Shown: piece after piece, positions 36,993-45,068 of the stretch
Position numbering within the stretch: position 1 is the first letter of the stretch
Layout: each line of letters starts with the position of its first letter
Origin: Chthoniobacterales bacterium
GTDB lineage: Bacteria; Verrucomicrobiota; Verrucomicrobiia; Chthoniobacterales; DASVRZ01
Length of the DNA stretch: 64,000 nucleotides
Reading direction: 5' to 3'
Assembly: GCA_039930045.1 (NCBI GenBank)
Contig: JBDSQB010000009.1
Span: 88,089 to 152,088 of the forward strand
Program-made: the position numbers and the translations under genes
Notes under the pieces: model-generated
Database searches by the model: none
Told to the model about the DNA's origin: nothing
What the model saw: the letters and a program-made list of their open reading frames with translations, nothing else

Positions 36993-38428
36993 GTTAGCTC
37001 CGCCAGCTTCCGCCGGTCCACTTTGCCATTGATCGTCATGGGAAACTCGTCGAAGAAGCGGAAGTTGCGCGGCAGCATGTAGTCGGGCAGCTTCTTTCTC
37101 AACGCGCCGCGCAAGGTTAGAATGCGCTCCGTCGGGCTGGCGGATTCGCCGCTGTAAATGATGCAGGCCGTCAGCGAAGTCACTGTGCCATCCTCCAGAT
37201 TGGTTAGGACCACGGCGTCGCGCACCTGCTCCAGTGAACGTAGATTCGCCTCCAAGTCGCCGAGTTCGATGCGATAGCCATTCAGCTTGATCTGCGAATC
37301 CATGCGTCCGTCGAAGTAGAGTTGAGTTCCATCGAAATGACCCCAGTCGCCGGTGCAATACGACCACACGCCGTCGATCTCGCGGAAGGGTTGCTCGTTC
37401 GGACGCGGGTTTAAGTAGCCCGGACTAACATTCGGACCGGAGATAACAATCTGACCCCGCTCACCCGTCGCAACGTCGTGCAGCTCGTCATTCAAAATAC
37501 GGATGCGGCAGCCTGGAGTCGGCTCGCCGACGGGAAGCTCGCCCGTCGCGATCCAATCGGGCGTGATAAGAACCGAACTCGTCGCCACTGTCGCCTCGGT
37601 CGGGCCGTAGGTGTTCCAGACTTGCGCCGCGGGAAAACGCTCCAGCAAAGTCGCCGCAACGGCTGGCGGAAGCGTCTCGCCGCAGAAAAGAAAACGGCGG
37701 AGTTCCATCAGATTCTGGCCATGGAACTCTGGATTTCCCGCGCACAAACGCGCAAAAGACGGCGTGGAAACCCACGTGGTGAGTCCATGGTTAGTCAGCA
37801 GCGCGGAGAGCGCCGTCAAGTCGGTGAGCAGGGCTTTGGTCACACTCACCAGCTTTCCGCCGCAGCGCAGACAGGGAAATAAATCCATCACCGACAAGTC
37901 GAAGCAGAAGGGAGCTTGATTGAGAAAAACCTCGTTCTCTCCCAGCTTTTGTTCGGTCTCGATCCAGTCGGTGAAAAACTCCAGACTGCGAGCCTGAATC
38001 GGCACGCCCTTGGGTTCGCCCGTGCTGCCGGAGGTGAAAATCACATACGCGATTTCCTCGTTTCCAACCATCTCGCATTCCACGCGCTCGTCCGATAACG
38101 ATGCAACTCGCTCGGGCGTTAGTACTAGCGGTTGCGGGAGGTTCCCCAGAATCGCCTCGATGCGGCCCTGCGGCATGGACGATTCGATGGGAACGTAGGG
38201 ATGCCCGGCTTTGAGGCAGCCGAGAAAAGCCTGAATCATCTCCGGCTCCTTGTGCCCGATCACGGCCACCGGGCGTTGCCGGGGCCCGCCTTCACGGGAG
38301 ACGAGTGCGGCCACGGCGTCGGAACGGCGGGCGAGTTCGCCGTAGGTCGAGGTGCGTTCGCCACTGACATGAAAGATGCGCTGCGGGTCTTCGCCGGCGA
38401 TGTTAGCAACGACTTGGAGTGTTCTCAT
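36989..38428 (-). CDS. dltA: D-alanine:DltC ligase DltA
   Basis: A 479-residue adenylating enzyme that activates D-alanine and loads it on DltC. Core motifs: the P-loop TSGSTGEPKG (near residue 135), FDLSVMDLF, STPSFARLC, FLFCGE (with the Cys typical of DltA substrate selection, near 265), NTYGPTEATVA (near 280), YCTGDWG, and the catalytic Lys in NGKVDRRKL (near 470). The spacing and wording match DltA rather than NRPS domains. The ATG at 38428 is separated by one base from the dltX stop and is preceded by CTAAC. Confidence 0.93.
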   Translation of the reverse strand: MRTLQVVANIAGEDPQRIFHVSGERTSTYGELARRSDAVAALVSREGGPRQRPVAVIGHKEPEMIQAFLGCLKAGHPYVPIESSMPQGRIEAILGNLPQPLVLTPERVASLSDERVECEMVGNEEIAYVIFTSGSTGEPKGVPIQARSLEFFTDWIETEQKLGENEVFLNQAPFCFDLSVMDLFPCLRCGGKLVSVTKALLTDLTALSALLTNHGLTTWVSTPSFARLCAGNPEFHGQNLMELRRFLFCGETLPPAVAATLLERFPAAQVWNTYGPTEATVATSSVLITPDWIATGELPVGEPTPGCRIRILNDELHDVATGERGQIVISGPNVSPGYLNPRPNEQPFREIDGVWSYCTGDWGHFDGTQLYFDGRMDSQIKLNGYRIELGDLEANLRSLEQVRDAVVLTNLEDGTVTSLTACIIYSGESASPTERILTLRGALRKKLPDYMLPRNFRFFDEFPMTINGKVDRRKLAELT

Positions 38429-38429
38429 G

Positions 38430-38561
38430 TTAGAAGCCTTGATAGATAAATTTCGGCGTCTCAAACGAGCCGCTCATTTCCATCCAGAGCAAGGTGAGGA
38501 GGATGGCCAGGTAGTAGAGCGTGAGCCAGAGAGCGCGCGGCTTTTGGTTAGGATTTGTCAT
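38430..38561 (-). CDS. dltX: DltX microprotein
   Basis: A 43-residue protein too short for most gene finders: a basic start (TNPNQKPRALWL), one membrane helix (TLYYLAILLTLLWMEM), and the C-terminal hexapeptide FIYQGF. This is the FxYxxF motif that defines DltX, whose Tyr is thought to carry the acyl group between DltB and DltD. It overlaps dltD by 14 bases and abuts dltA with one base between stop and start, exactly the coupling expected in a dlt operon. Confidence 0.9.
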   Translation of the reverse strand: MTNPNQKPRALWLTLYYLAILLTLLWMEMSGSFETPKFIYQGF

Positions 38562-39753
38562 GGTAGAAAGCGTCGATGACCTGGTCGAAAAAGAGCCAGC
38601 CTTTGTCGGTGAGATGCGAGACGTGCTCGATGAGGAAATTGCCGTCGTATTCGTGCTCCTCGAAGGTGCGCGCCGGGTAGCCGTATTTCGCCGCCATCTG
38701 CCGCACCCGCTGGTAATAGACGTCGCGCCGGGCAAACGGGACGTTGTTTTTATCCTCGATCGGGCCGTCCATGGGAACGCTTAGTACTAGCGCTTTCGCG
38801 CCCAGCTCGTGCAGCGTGCGGAGGAGCAAATCGTAGTCGCCCCAGACTTCGCTCGACTCAAACTGCACCGTGCCCGGTTTCTTCCGCATCTTCAGCGGAG
38901 CGGACGGATGAGGGTTCACAACGGGCTCGCCGCTTTCCGGGTCGTGGCCGACCCAGGAGGCCTCGACGTCGGACACGGACTCCGCATTCATTATCTCCTC
39001 GGGCCAATTCACCACCCGGCGCTGCTCGGGCTGCACCTTGGCGAGATGCCGGGTCGGATCCAGCATCCGGCGGACCGTTTCAAAGTTATCCATCACCTGC
39101 AACGAAAACAGCCATCCGCGTCCCATCGGATTCAGCAGGCGCGATAAATCCCTCTGCCAGCGGACGTCACTGGCGGCGAAGGCAGTCGCTGTTTTCAGCA
39201 GTTCAGATTTCTCCAGCGGAGCGGGAAACTGCGCCAGCCGCCGAGCCGCATCATGCTTTAACTCGGGGCTGAACCGCCCGAAAAGCAGGCTGCCCGTGTG
39301 CAGCAGCGTGGCGTTGCCCTCGTAGTTGCTAACATTGAGCGGGCCGGCAAACCAATTGGGCGAGAGCACGATCACGACCTTGTGCCCGCGCACTTGGGGA
39401 CCGGCGGCGGCGAGTTCCTGGAGCATGACCAGCGGCGTCGTTCCCCCGCGACCGACGGGATAGGCCTTAAACCCGGTCGGGGCGTTGATGAAAAAATCTC
39501 CCGGCTTCGTCTGCACCCGCTTCTGCAATTCATACGAACCCAGCTCCGAGCTGCCGTAGATCGGCAGGTAATGCCCCATCTTAAACGCCAGCCGCTGGAG
39601 TGCGCTGCCCGTGATCTTCTGCGGGAAAAACAGCTGCGCCGTACTCCGCTCGTTCTCCGCCTCATACTCACGAGCCTCGTGCGTGACCATGGCCACGATG
39701 GCGATGACGAGCAAAACGGCCACGGCTGCCGCGAGCAGATGCGGATATTTCAA
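38548..39753 (-). CDS. dltD: D-alanyl transfer protein DltD
   Basis: A 401-residue protein with an N-terminal membrane anchor (HLLAAAVAVLLVIAIVAMV) and an extracytoplasmic SGNH-like domain. The nucleophile lies in YGSSELGS (near residue 50), and the Asp/His part near the end in EYDGNFLIEHVSHLTDKGW matches DltD. I prefer the TTG at 39753, which overlaps the dltC stop (TTGA), to the ATG at 39804 inside the conserved dltC codons. DltD delivers D-alanine to its final acceptor; in a Gram-negative that acceptor is unknown. Confidence 0.85.
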   Translation of the reverse strand: MKYPHLLAAAVAVLLVIAIVAMVTHEAREYEAENERSTAQLFFPQKITGSALQRLAFKMGHYLPIYGSSELGSYELQKRVQTKPGDFFINAPTGFKAYPVGRGGTTPLVMLQELAAAGPQVRGHKVVIVLSPNWFAGPLNVSNYEGNATLLHTGSLLFGRFSPELKHDAARRLAQFPAPLEKSELLKTATAFAASDVRWQRDLSRLLNPMGRGWLFSLQVMDNFETVRRMLDPTRHLAKVQPEQRRVVNWPEEIMNAESVSDVEASWVGHDPESGEPVVNPHPSAPLKMRKKPGTVQFESSEVWGDYDLLLRTLHELGAKALVLSVPMDGPIEDKNNVPFARRDVYYQRVRQMAAKYGYPARTFEEHEYDGNFLIEHVSHLTDKGWLFFDQVIDAFYHDKS

Positions 39754-40007
39754 GCGGGCAAATGCGACTCGACCGACTGCAAAATCCCGCGCGGGGTGGA
39801 CCATTCCTCGCGCACCACGTCGGCGGGAGTCAGATTGATATGGAAGTGACTGGAGAGCTCGACGAGCAGGCGGACGAGGGTGAGCGAATCGAGCAAGCCC
39901 TCGTCGAAGAGGTTCAAATCGAGGAAATTCTGCAAGTCGGGCAGGCCCGTGAGGTCGGAAAGAATCGTCAGGACTTCGCCCCGAAAGGCGTCGGAAGAGT
40001 GCGGCAT
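39750..40007 (-). CDS. dltC: D-alanyl carrier protein DltC
   Basis: An 85-residue acyl-carrier-like protein. The phosphopantetheine-bearing Ser is in LLDSLTLVRLL (near residue 41), preceded by NLFDEG, and the REEWSTPRG segment near the end is diagnostic of DltC. It is the first gene of the operon dltC-dltD-dltX-dltA-dltB, an order different from the classical dltXABCD of Firmicutes. No own promoter was recognised. Confidence 0.94.
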   Translation of the reverse strand: MPHSSDAFRGEVLTILSDLTGLPDLQNFLDLNLFDEGLLDSLTLVRLLVELSSHFHINLTPADVVREEWSTPRGILQSVESHLPA

Positions 40008-40080
40008 GGGAGTGGGTTGGAAAACTTAGAAGGCGTTCGACGTAAAATGTTCAACCTATTTTCCGTCCGTAAACAACAAC

Positions 40081-40100
40081 GCCGCCAGTGGACTGGCGGC
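40081..40100 (-). terminator. Terminator after the DUF6941-like gene
   Basis: GCCGCCAG pairs with CTGGCGGC across a 4-base loop (40081-40100), followed on the minus strand by a T-rich stretch. It would separate the gene at 40119 from the dlt operon. Confidence 0.65.
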
Positions 40101-40118
40101 GCGGAAGTTGGGTTTGGG

Positions 40119-40544
40119 TTAGGCCGCCGGAGCAGCAGCCGGGGCGGCGATGTCGCTCTGGGCGATGACTCGCAGCGGGATGTGGGCCAGGATTTTCTTC
40201 TCAAAATGCACGTCGAAATGATACGTGCCCGCCTTGGCGATGGTGCCCTGGAGCGGCGTGATCATGTTCTGAGTCGAAAATCCAGCGGTGCCGGGGGGCA
40301 TGTTCACATCCATCTTCGACTCATTGGGAGCCGACTTGTCGGGCTCGCCCGAATCGTCCACGAGTTGGATGTAAAAGGCATGGCTGCCGTGGTCTTTGGC
40401 CGTGAAGCTGAACCGCAGCGCCAGCATGAAGCTGAAATTCGCGGGGAAACTTTGGGCGATGATGGCGTCGAATGCGCCGATGACGTTTAGTTTGCCTTGG
40501 TTTTCCGAGGCAGTATCACAGAGGGTGGCTACGAGTAATTCCAT
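40119..40544 (-). CDS. DUF6941-like hypothetical protein
   Basis: A 141-residue cytosolic protein from the ATG at 40544 (MELLVATLCDTA). It starts with ATLCDTASENQGKLNVIGAFD, the recognisable opening of the DUF6941 family (small beta-sandwich proteins of unknown role), continues with beta strands rich in hydrophobic/charged alternation, and ends in an Ala/Pro-rich tail. Upstream of the dlt operon but separated by a terminator. Confidence 0.7.
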   Translation of the reverse strand: MELLVATLCDTASENQGKLNVIGAFDAIIAQSFPANFSFMLALRFSFTAKDHGSHAFYIQLVDDSGEPDKSAPNESKMDVNMPPGTAGFSTQNMITPLQGTIAKAGTYHFDVHFEKKILAHIPLRVIAQSDIAAPAAAPAA

Positions 40545-40695
40545 ATTGGGGTGCGAGAGCGTGGCGGCGTTTGCCGTGCGATGCAAGTCCCATGAACGGG
40601 AAAACTTCCCCGCTGCCGTTCGTTTTATCCGACCTCGGAATCCGGCAACCTCGATAAATCTTGCCTCGCTCACCCTCCCGCCCCTTCTTCAGTTT

Positions 40696-41619
40696 ATGCC
40701 ACACACCCACGACCACGATGGCCACGGCCATTCGCACACACCACCGAGTAACAACAAAGCCTTCGCCATCGGCGTCACCCTCAACCTCGGCTTCGTCATC
40801 GCCGAAGTCGTCTATGGCCTGTCCGCCCACTCGCTCGCCCTCCTCTCCGACGCCGGGCACAACCTGAGCGACGTCTTTGGCCTGCTCATCGCCTGGGGCG
40901 CCATCCACATTAGCCAATCCCTGCCCACGAAACACCGCACCTACGGCCTGCGCCGTTCCTCCATTCTGGCTGCTTTGACCAACGCCATCGTGCTCCTCAT
41001 CGCCGTCGGCGGCATCGCTTGGGAAGCCATCGGGCGCTTCTTCCACCCCGAAGCCGTCGCCGGCCACACCGTCATGTGGGTCGCTGCCGTGGGCGTCGTC
41101 ATCAACACCGCCACCGCCCTCCTCTTCATGGCCGGGCGGAAGAACGACCTCAATATCCGGGGCGCCTTTCTGCACATGGCCGCCGACGCCGGAGTGTCGC
41201 TCGCCGTCGTGCTCATCGGGTTTGCCATCCACGCCACCGGCTGGCTCTGGCTCGATCCGGCCGTCAGCCTCCTCATCGTCGTCGTCATCGTCTGGGGCAC
41301 TTGGGGATTGTTGCGCGACTCGGCCAATCTCGCCATGGACGCCGTTCCGCCCGGCATCGACCCGCACGCCGTGGAGGCTTATCTCGTCGCGCTGCCCGGC
41401 GTTCGGTCCATTCACGATCTGCACATCTGGGGAATGAGCACCACCGAGACCGCGCTCACTGCACACTTCGTCATGCCCGAGCCGCCTGCGGGCGACCGAT
41501 TTCTGCACGACCTCTGCCACGAGTTGCACGAACACTTCGACATCGGCCACGCCACCCTCCAGATCGAGCACGGCGACGAGGGCATCGTCTGTCACCTGGC
41601 CCCAGCCCACGTCGTCTAG
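40696..41619 (+). CDS. Cation diffusion facilitator (CzcD-type Zn/Co/Cd efflux)
   Basis: A 307-residue inner-membrane antiporter that exports Zn or similar divalent ions. The His-rich N-terminus (HTHDHDGHGHSH), six hydrophobic segments, the metal site SLALLSDAGHNLSDV (near residue 47; HxxxD) and its partner LHMAADAGVSL (near 157) are present, then a cytosolic C-terminal domain. A stand-alone gene with two hairpins after it. It begins a region of metal transport genes. Confidence 0.93.
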   Translation: MPHTHDHDGHGHSHTPPSNNKAFAIGVTLNLGFVIAEVVYGLSAHSLALLSDAGHNLSDVFGLLIAWGAIHISQSLPTKHRTYGLRRSSILAALTNAIVLLIAVGGIAWEAIGRFFHPEAVAGHTVMWVAAVGVVINTATALLFMAGRKNDLNIRGAFLHMAADAGVSLAVVLIGFAIHATGWLWLDPAVSLLIVVVIVWGTWGLLRDSANLAMDAVPPGIDPHAVEAYLVALPGVRSIHDLHIWGMSTTETALTAHFVMPEPPAGDRFLHDLCHELHEHFDIGHATLQIEHGDEGIVCHLAPAHVV

Positions 41620-41632
41620 CTCCCCCGGCTTT

Positions 41633-41687
41633 CCCCGCATCTTCGCGGGGCCAAAGAAAAAGGGAGGGCACCGGCTGGCACCCTCCC
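41633..41687. terminator. Double hairpin after the CDF gene
   Basis: A first stem CCCCGC...GCGGGG (41633-41650) and a second, GGGAGGG...CCCTCCC with inner ACC/GGC pairing (41662-41687), lie between the convergent CDF gene and the gene ending at 41714. The second has short T/A runs on both sides. Confidence 0.75.
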
Positions 41688-41713
41688 CTTGGCGATAGGC
41701 ATGGGACTCGACT

Positions 41714-42448
41714 CTAGCCGCGGACGGTCAAGGCCAGCGGCTGCGACATTTGGCCAAAGGGCTGGCCCTGGTAGCGGTATTGCACCTCGAAGGTCCAGAC
41801 TTCGGCGGTGCCGGGAGCGGGCAGCGGCTCGGTGACGTTGTAGCGGCGGCTGAGGGAGACACCGATGAGGCGTTTCGGCTGGCCGGGGCGGGTGAGGTAA
41901 ACATCGTAGCCCTGGAACGGGCCCTTTACGCAGGTCAGCTCAGGATGGCCGCTGGTGAACAGATCGCCCGTGAGGACCGGGATCGTGGTGGCTGGCTGGG
42001 GCGCGGGAATCTCCGCGCCCTCGATGCCGAGGAGAATGCCGTCGGCGGGATCGTAGTTCGTCGCTGTCTTTATGCGGGAGACCATGCTGCTGAAGAAGGT
42101 GAAGAAGCCCGGCTCCAGCATCGCCTCGGTGCCCGGTGGGATCGGGGGCAGAAGCGGCACGGCGGGCAGGATGGGTCCACCGGGCAGAGCCACGGCGACG
42201 CCGGGGTTGCTCGTGGTCATGGTATCGCGCGTGGTGGTGAGGCTTTGCGCCCAGTCGCGTGCGGAGCTGAGGGCTTTCTGGAACCAACTCCAGACGAGCA
42301 GCGCTTGGGTGATGCGCAGAATATCCGCCGCGCTGAGGCCGTATTTCAGGGCGAGCAAGCCGCCGTTGGCATTGATGTTGGTGTCGAAGGCGAGCAGCAT
42401 GGCTCCGATTCCTTCGGCGTTGGTGGGCATGTAGGATTGCTTGGGCAT
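41714..42448 (-). CDS. Hypothetical protein, family A (intact copy)
   Basis: A 244-residue protein from the ATG at 42448. The N-terminus PKQSYMPTNAEG resembles the start IKSYYPSTIEG of the broken gene at 61729, and both end in a short beta-rich domain closing with L-x-V-R-G (TVRG here, LLVRG there), so they are paralogues. The middle is Pro-rich (PILPAVPLLPPIPPG), the C-terminal half has sandwich-like strands (EVWTFEVQYRYQG). No signal peptide or known domain. A 21-bp tandem array lies 80 bases upstream. Confidence 0.6.
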   Translation of the reverse strand: MPKQSYMPTNAEGIGAMLLAFDTNINANGGLLALKYGLSAADILRITQALLVWSWFQKALSSARDWAQSLTTTRDTMTTSNPGVAVALPGGPILPAVPLLPPIPPGTEAMLEPGFFTFFSSMVSRIKTATNYDPADGILLGIEGAEIPAPQPATTIPVLTGDLFTSGHPELTCVKGPFQGYDVYLTRPGQPKRLIGVSLSRRYNVTEPLPAPGTAEVWTFEVQYRYQGQPFGQMSQPLALTVRG

Positions 42449-42529
42449 GGCCAAGAATGGAATCGTTCGATGAACAATCCAAGTTATTTTTTTGCCAGTG
42501 ATGATTTTTTCGTTGTTTGGGCTGGCTCC

Positions 42530-42739
42530 GGTTTCGTGCCAGAGCGCTCTGGTGTCGCTCCAGAGCGCTCCGCCGTTGTTCCAGAGCGCTCCACCGTGGC
42601 TCTAGAGGGCTCTGCCGTCGCATTGCAGTCCTCCGCCGTCGCTCCAGAGGACTCCGGTGCGGCTCCAGAGTGCGATGGAACTCCGTTGGAGCGCTCTGGA
42701 GTCGCGGCGGAGAGCTTGGGAAGGACCCTGGAGATCGGT
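42530..42739. repeat. 21-bp degenerate tandem array 1
   Basis: Ten units of exactly 21 bases. The consensus, read on the plus strand, is about GCCGTCGCTCCAGAGCGCTC plus C, with a GAGCGC/GCGCTC palindrome in each unit; units differ at 3-8 positions. Several frames stay open and would encode heptapeptides such as VAPERSA. It lies directly upstream of the intact family A gene (minus strand) and before the TonB receptor 3' end. Confidence 0.9.
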
Positions 42740-42773
42740 TTTTAGAGGGTGGGACTTGTTTGCCCCGGTCCAC

Positions 42774-44873
42774 TTAGAATTCCCAGGTGATGCCGCCGAA
42801 GAATCCCCTGCGCGGGCCAAACTGCGGAGCGCCTACGCCGATGCCCGAGCCGTCGCGCAGCTCGTAGCTCTCATCGAGCAGGTTTACCACATCGAGGCGG
42901 GCTTTGATGGTGTTTTTGCCACCCAGTTTCCAGGTATGCTCGATGCCGAGATTGACAGTAGCGTTGGCGGACAAGTTGTCCGAATTGGCAAAGCCACTCC
43001 GCAGTCCACTGCCGTAAAGGAAATCCGCCGAGAACCGCGTTTCGCGCCAGAGATAGGACGCTCCGCACGAGGCGGTGACGCGCTGGTCGTGATCGAGAAA
43101 CACCGAGTGCTGGCTAATGTAATCGATTTCATCCGGGCCAAATTGAAATTGACCCGACGTGATCGTTTTCCCGGTGGCCCGGCCCCAGGCGAGATTGGCG
43201 TAGGCGGAGAGATTTCCCTGCTCGTAGTTCGCCGTTAGCTCGGCACCATAGATTTCGCCCTCGCGATAGTTAAACGGCGAGAAGATCAACGCCGAGCCAA
43301 ACTGCCCCTCGTCGAGCTGGCTGTGGGCGTGTTTGTAATAGCCATCGAGCCCGACTTGCAGCCCCGGCGCGAGTTTCTGCGTCACCCCGGCATCGAAGTA
43401 ATCCGCCCGCTCGGAGCTCACCGGCGTGCTGGTCTGGATCTCCGAGGCATTGCTGGTCCCGGCAAACTTCGCGATGCTGCCCGATTGCACCAGCTCCAGC
43501 GGCGGCGGTGTGAAGTAGCGGGCATAGCCGAGGTGCAACGTCGTCTCCGGCGTCGCCTCATAGACAAAGTTCAGGCGCGGGCTGAGTTGGTTTTCATTCG
43601 TGTAGGCATTCACCACGTCGAAGCGGCCCCCGGCATTGATCGTTAGATGGTTTAGCGGATGCCATTCGTCTTGCAGATAAATGCCGTAGAGGAAGCCGTT
43701 TTTGTGGCCGTTATCCGCGATGGCGATCGGCGTCGTTCCGCTTTGGTTGCCCACCGCATCCACGGGGAAAACGGAGGTCGTCGTGCGGAAACGGGCCGTC
43801 TCAGCCGTGTAAATGAATCCACCACGCAGGGTGTGCTGGTCGTTCAACGTGAAATTTCCATCCCACTGCAACCCGTTTGAAAAAATCGACCGATCCACCC
43901 TGCTCGCCACGCCATTGAAGATCAAATCCCCCGCCACATCCGGCGAGAAAGCGACCCCGCTGTATCGGGTAAAGAGCGAGAGCTGATAGTCGAGCCGACC
44001 CGACGTTTTCTGGTAGCTGAGGATGGCGTAATCGTTTTTTTCCCGCTGGTTTTCATCCAGCCGCGCGGAGTCGAAATGACTGACTCCATCCAGCGCGAAG
44101 GCGGGCGATTGCCCCGGATTATTCGGAATCTGGAAATGCGCGTCCGATGCACTCAGCAGCAGGCTCAGCCGACTCTCCGGATCGATCACGTAGGAGAGAT
44201 AACCGAAAGCCTTCCCCTGGTCGGTGTCGTCGTGGATGGCCCGCGTGCTGCCCGTGGGATTCTCGATGCCGAGATCGTTGTGCAACAAGCTGCCGGTGAA
44301 GAAATACTCCAGCGCCCCGGTTTTTCCACCCAGCGACAGGCTCGGCTGCACCGTCTCGTGACTTCCCCCATAGAGCGACAACGACCCGCCACTGAGCGCG
44401 GCCCCGCTCTTCGTCGTGATGGAGATGACGCCCGCCGTGCGATAGCCAAATTGCGCCGGGAGCGCTCCTGTAATCAGGGCCAGACTGTCCACAAAACGCG
44501 TGTCCAGCTCCTGCCCGAAGCCGCTGATGCCCTCGGGCAACAGCACGCCATCGATGCGGTATTGCAGATTCGCATGCTCGCCCCGGAGATGGAGCTGGCC
44601 GTAGGAATCCTGCGCCACACCGGGCAGCCGCAGGATGGTTTGGTTAAAGGGAGCATCCTCCCCTTGGGATTGAGTGTCCAGCCGGGTGCGACTGATCTGG
44701 TAGGTGGTGGCACCGAGACTGGCATCGATGTCGTTGCGGGCGGCATCGAGCTGGCTGGTGACTTCCATTTCGCTCAAAGTCGCAGGAGTCTCCTGCGAGT
44801 GAACGATGGACGGGATGAAGAAAGCCAGCGCGAGGGCATGGCGAAGCGTGCGTGAAGTGAGTAGAGATAACAT
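42774..44873 (-). CDS. TonB-dependent outer-membrane receptor
   Basis: A 699-residue receptor from the ATG at 44873, with a signal peptide (LALAFFIPSIVHS). The plug domain follows (SQGEDAPFNQTILRLPGVAQDSYG near residue 70, then the LRGEHANLQYRIDGVLLPEG segment and the ISITTKSG turn), then a beta-barrel of about 550 residues ending in the aromatic terminal strand FFGGITWEF. No TonB box could be fixed. Neighbours (CDF, DUF2946-like, CopA) suggest a metal or metal-complex substrate; no cobalamin riboswitch was recognised upstream. Confidence 0.88.
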   Translation of the reverse strand: MLSLLTSRTLRHALALAFFIPSIVHSQETPATLSEMEVTSQLDAARNDIDASLGATTYQISRTRLDTQSQGEDAPFNQTILRLPGVAQDSYGQLHLRGEHANLQYRIDGVLLPEGISGFGQELDTRFVDSLALITGALPAQFGYRTAGVISITTKSGAALSGGSLSLYGGSHETVQPSLSLGGKTGALEYFFTGSLLHNDLGIENPTGSTRAIHDDTDQGKAFGYLSYVIDPESRLSLLLSASDAHFQIPNNPGQSPAFALDGVSHFDSARLDENQREKNDYAILSYQKTSGRLDYQLSLFTRYSGVAFSPDVAGDLIFNGVASRVDRSIFSNGLQWDGNFTLNDQHTLRGGFIYTAETARFRTTTSVFPVDAVGNQSGTTPIAIADNGHKNGFLYGIYLQDEWHPLNHLTINAGGRFDVVNAYTNENQLSPRLNFVYEATPETTLHLGYARYFTPPPLELVQSGSIAKFAGTSNASEIQTSTPVSSERADYFDAGVTQKLAPGLQVGLDGYYKHAHSQLDEGQFGSALIFSPFNYREGEIYGAELTANYEQGNLSAYANLAWGRATGKTITSGQFQFGPDEIDYISQHSVFLDHDQRVTASCGASYLWRETRFSADFLYGSGLRSGFANSDNLSANATVNLGIEHTWKLGGKNTIKARLDVVNLLDESYELRDGSGIGVGAPQFGPRRGFFGGITWEF

Positions 44874-45068
44874 AATTTTCCTGAGTAGTGCTGGGCGCAT
44901 GGGCCCGTGGTTTGGCGGCAGGCGAGAGCCCGCGCGGAGTGTGAATGGCCCCGGCAGTGTGGGATCGTGAACCGCCGCACCCGTCCGACGCCTCAAGATG
45001 GGCGAAAAAACCGGCTGCGATTGGCTAAAGACCACCCGCGCCAGAGCAGGCGGGGGTCGGTCGATCAC

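Noticed and set aside
18950..39330. CTAAC enrichment as a single base-calling error at one methylated motif
   Set aside because: No single original sequence fits: Asn codons require CCAAC or CGAAC, Leu-Thr requires CTGAC or CTCAC, and TTA-G requires GTTGG or a two-base change. A single-motif error is unlikely, although a multi-source artefact cannot be excluded.
39754..39804. ATG at 39804 as the dltD start
   Set aside because: It lies inside the conserved REEW codons of dltC and lacks ribosome-site spacing; the TTG at 39753 overlapping the dltC stop is better.
44874..45068. Cobalamin riboswitch before the TonB receptor
   Set aside because: No B12-box or conserved core could be seen in the 195-base gap.
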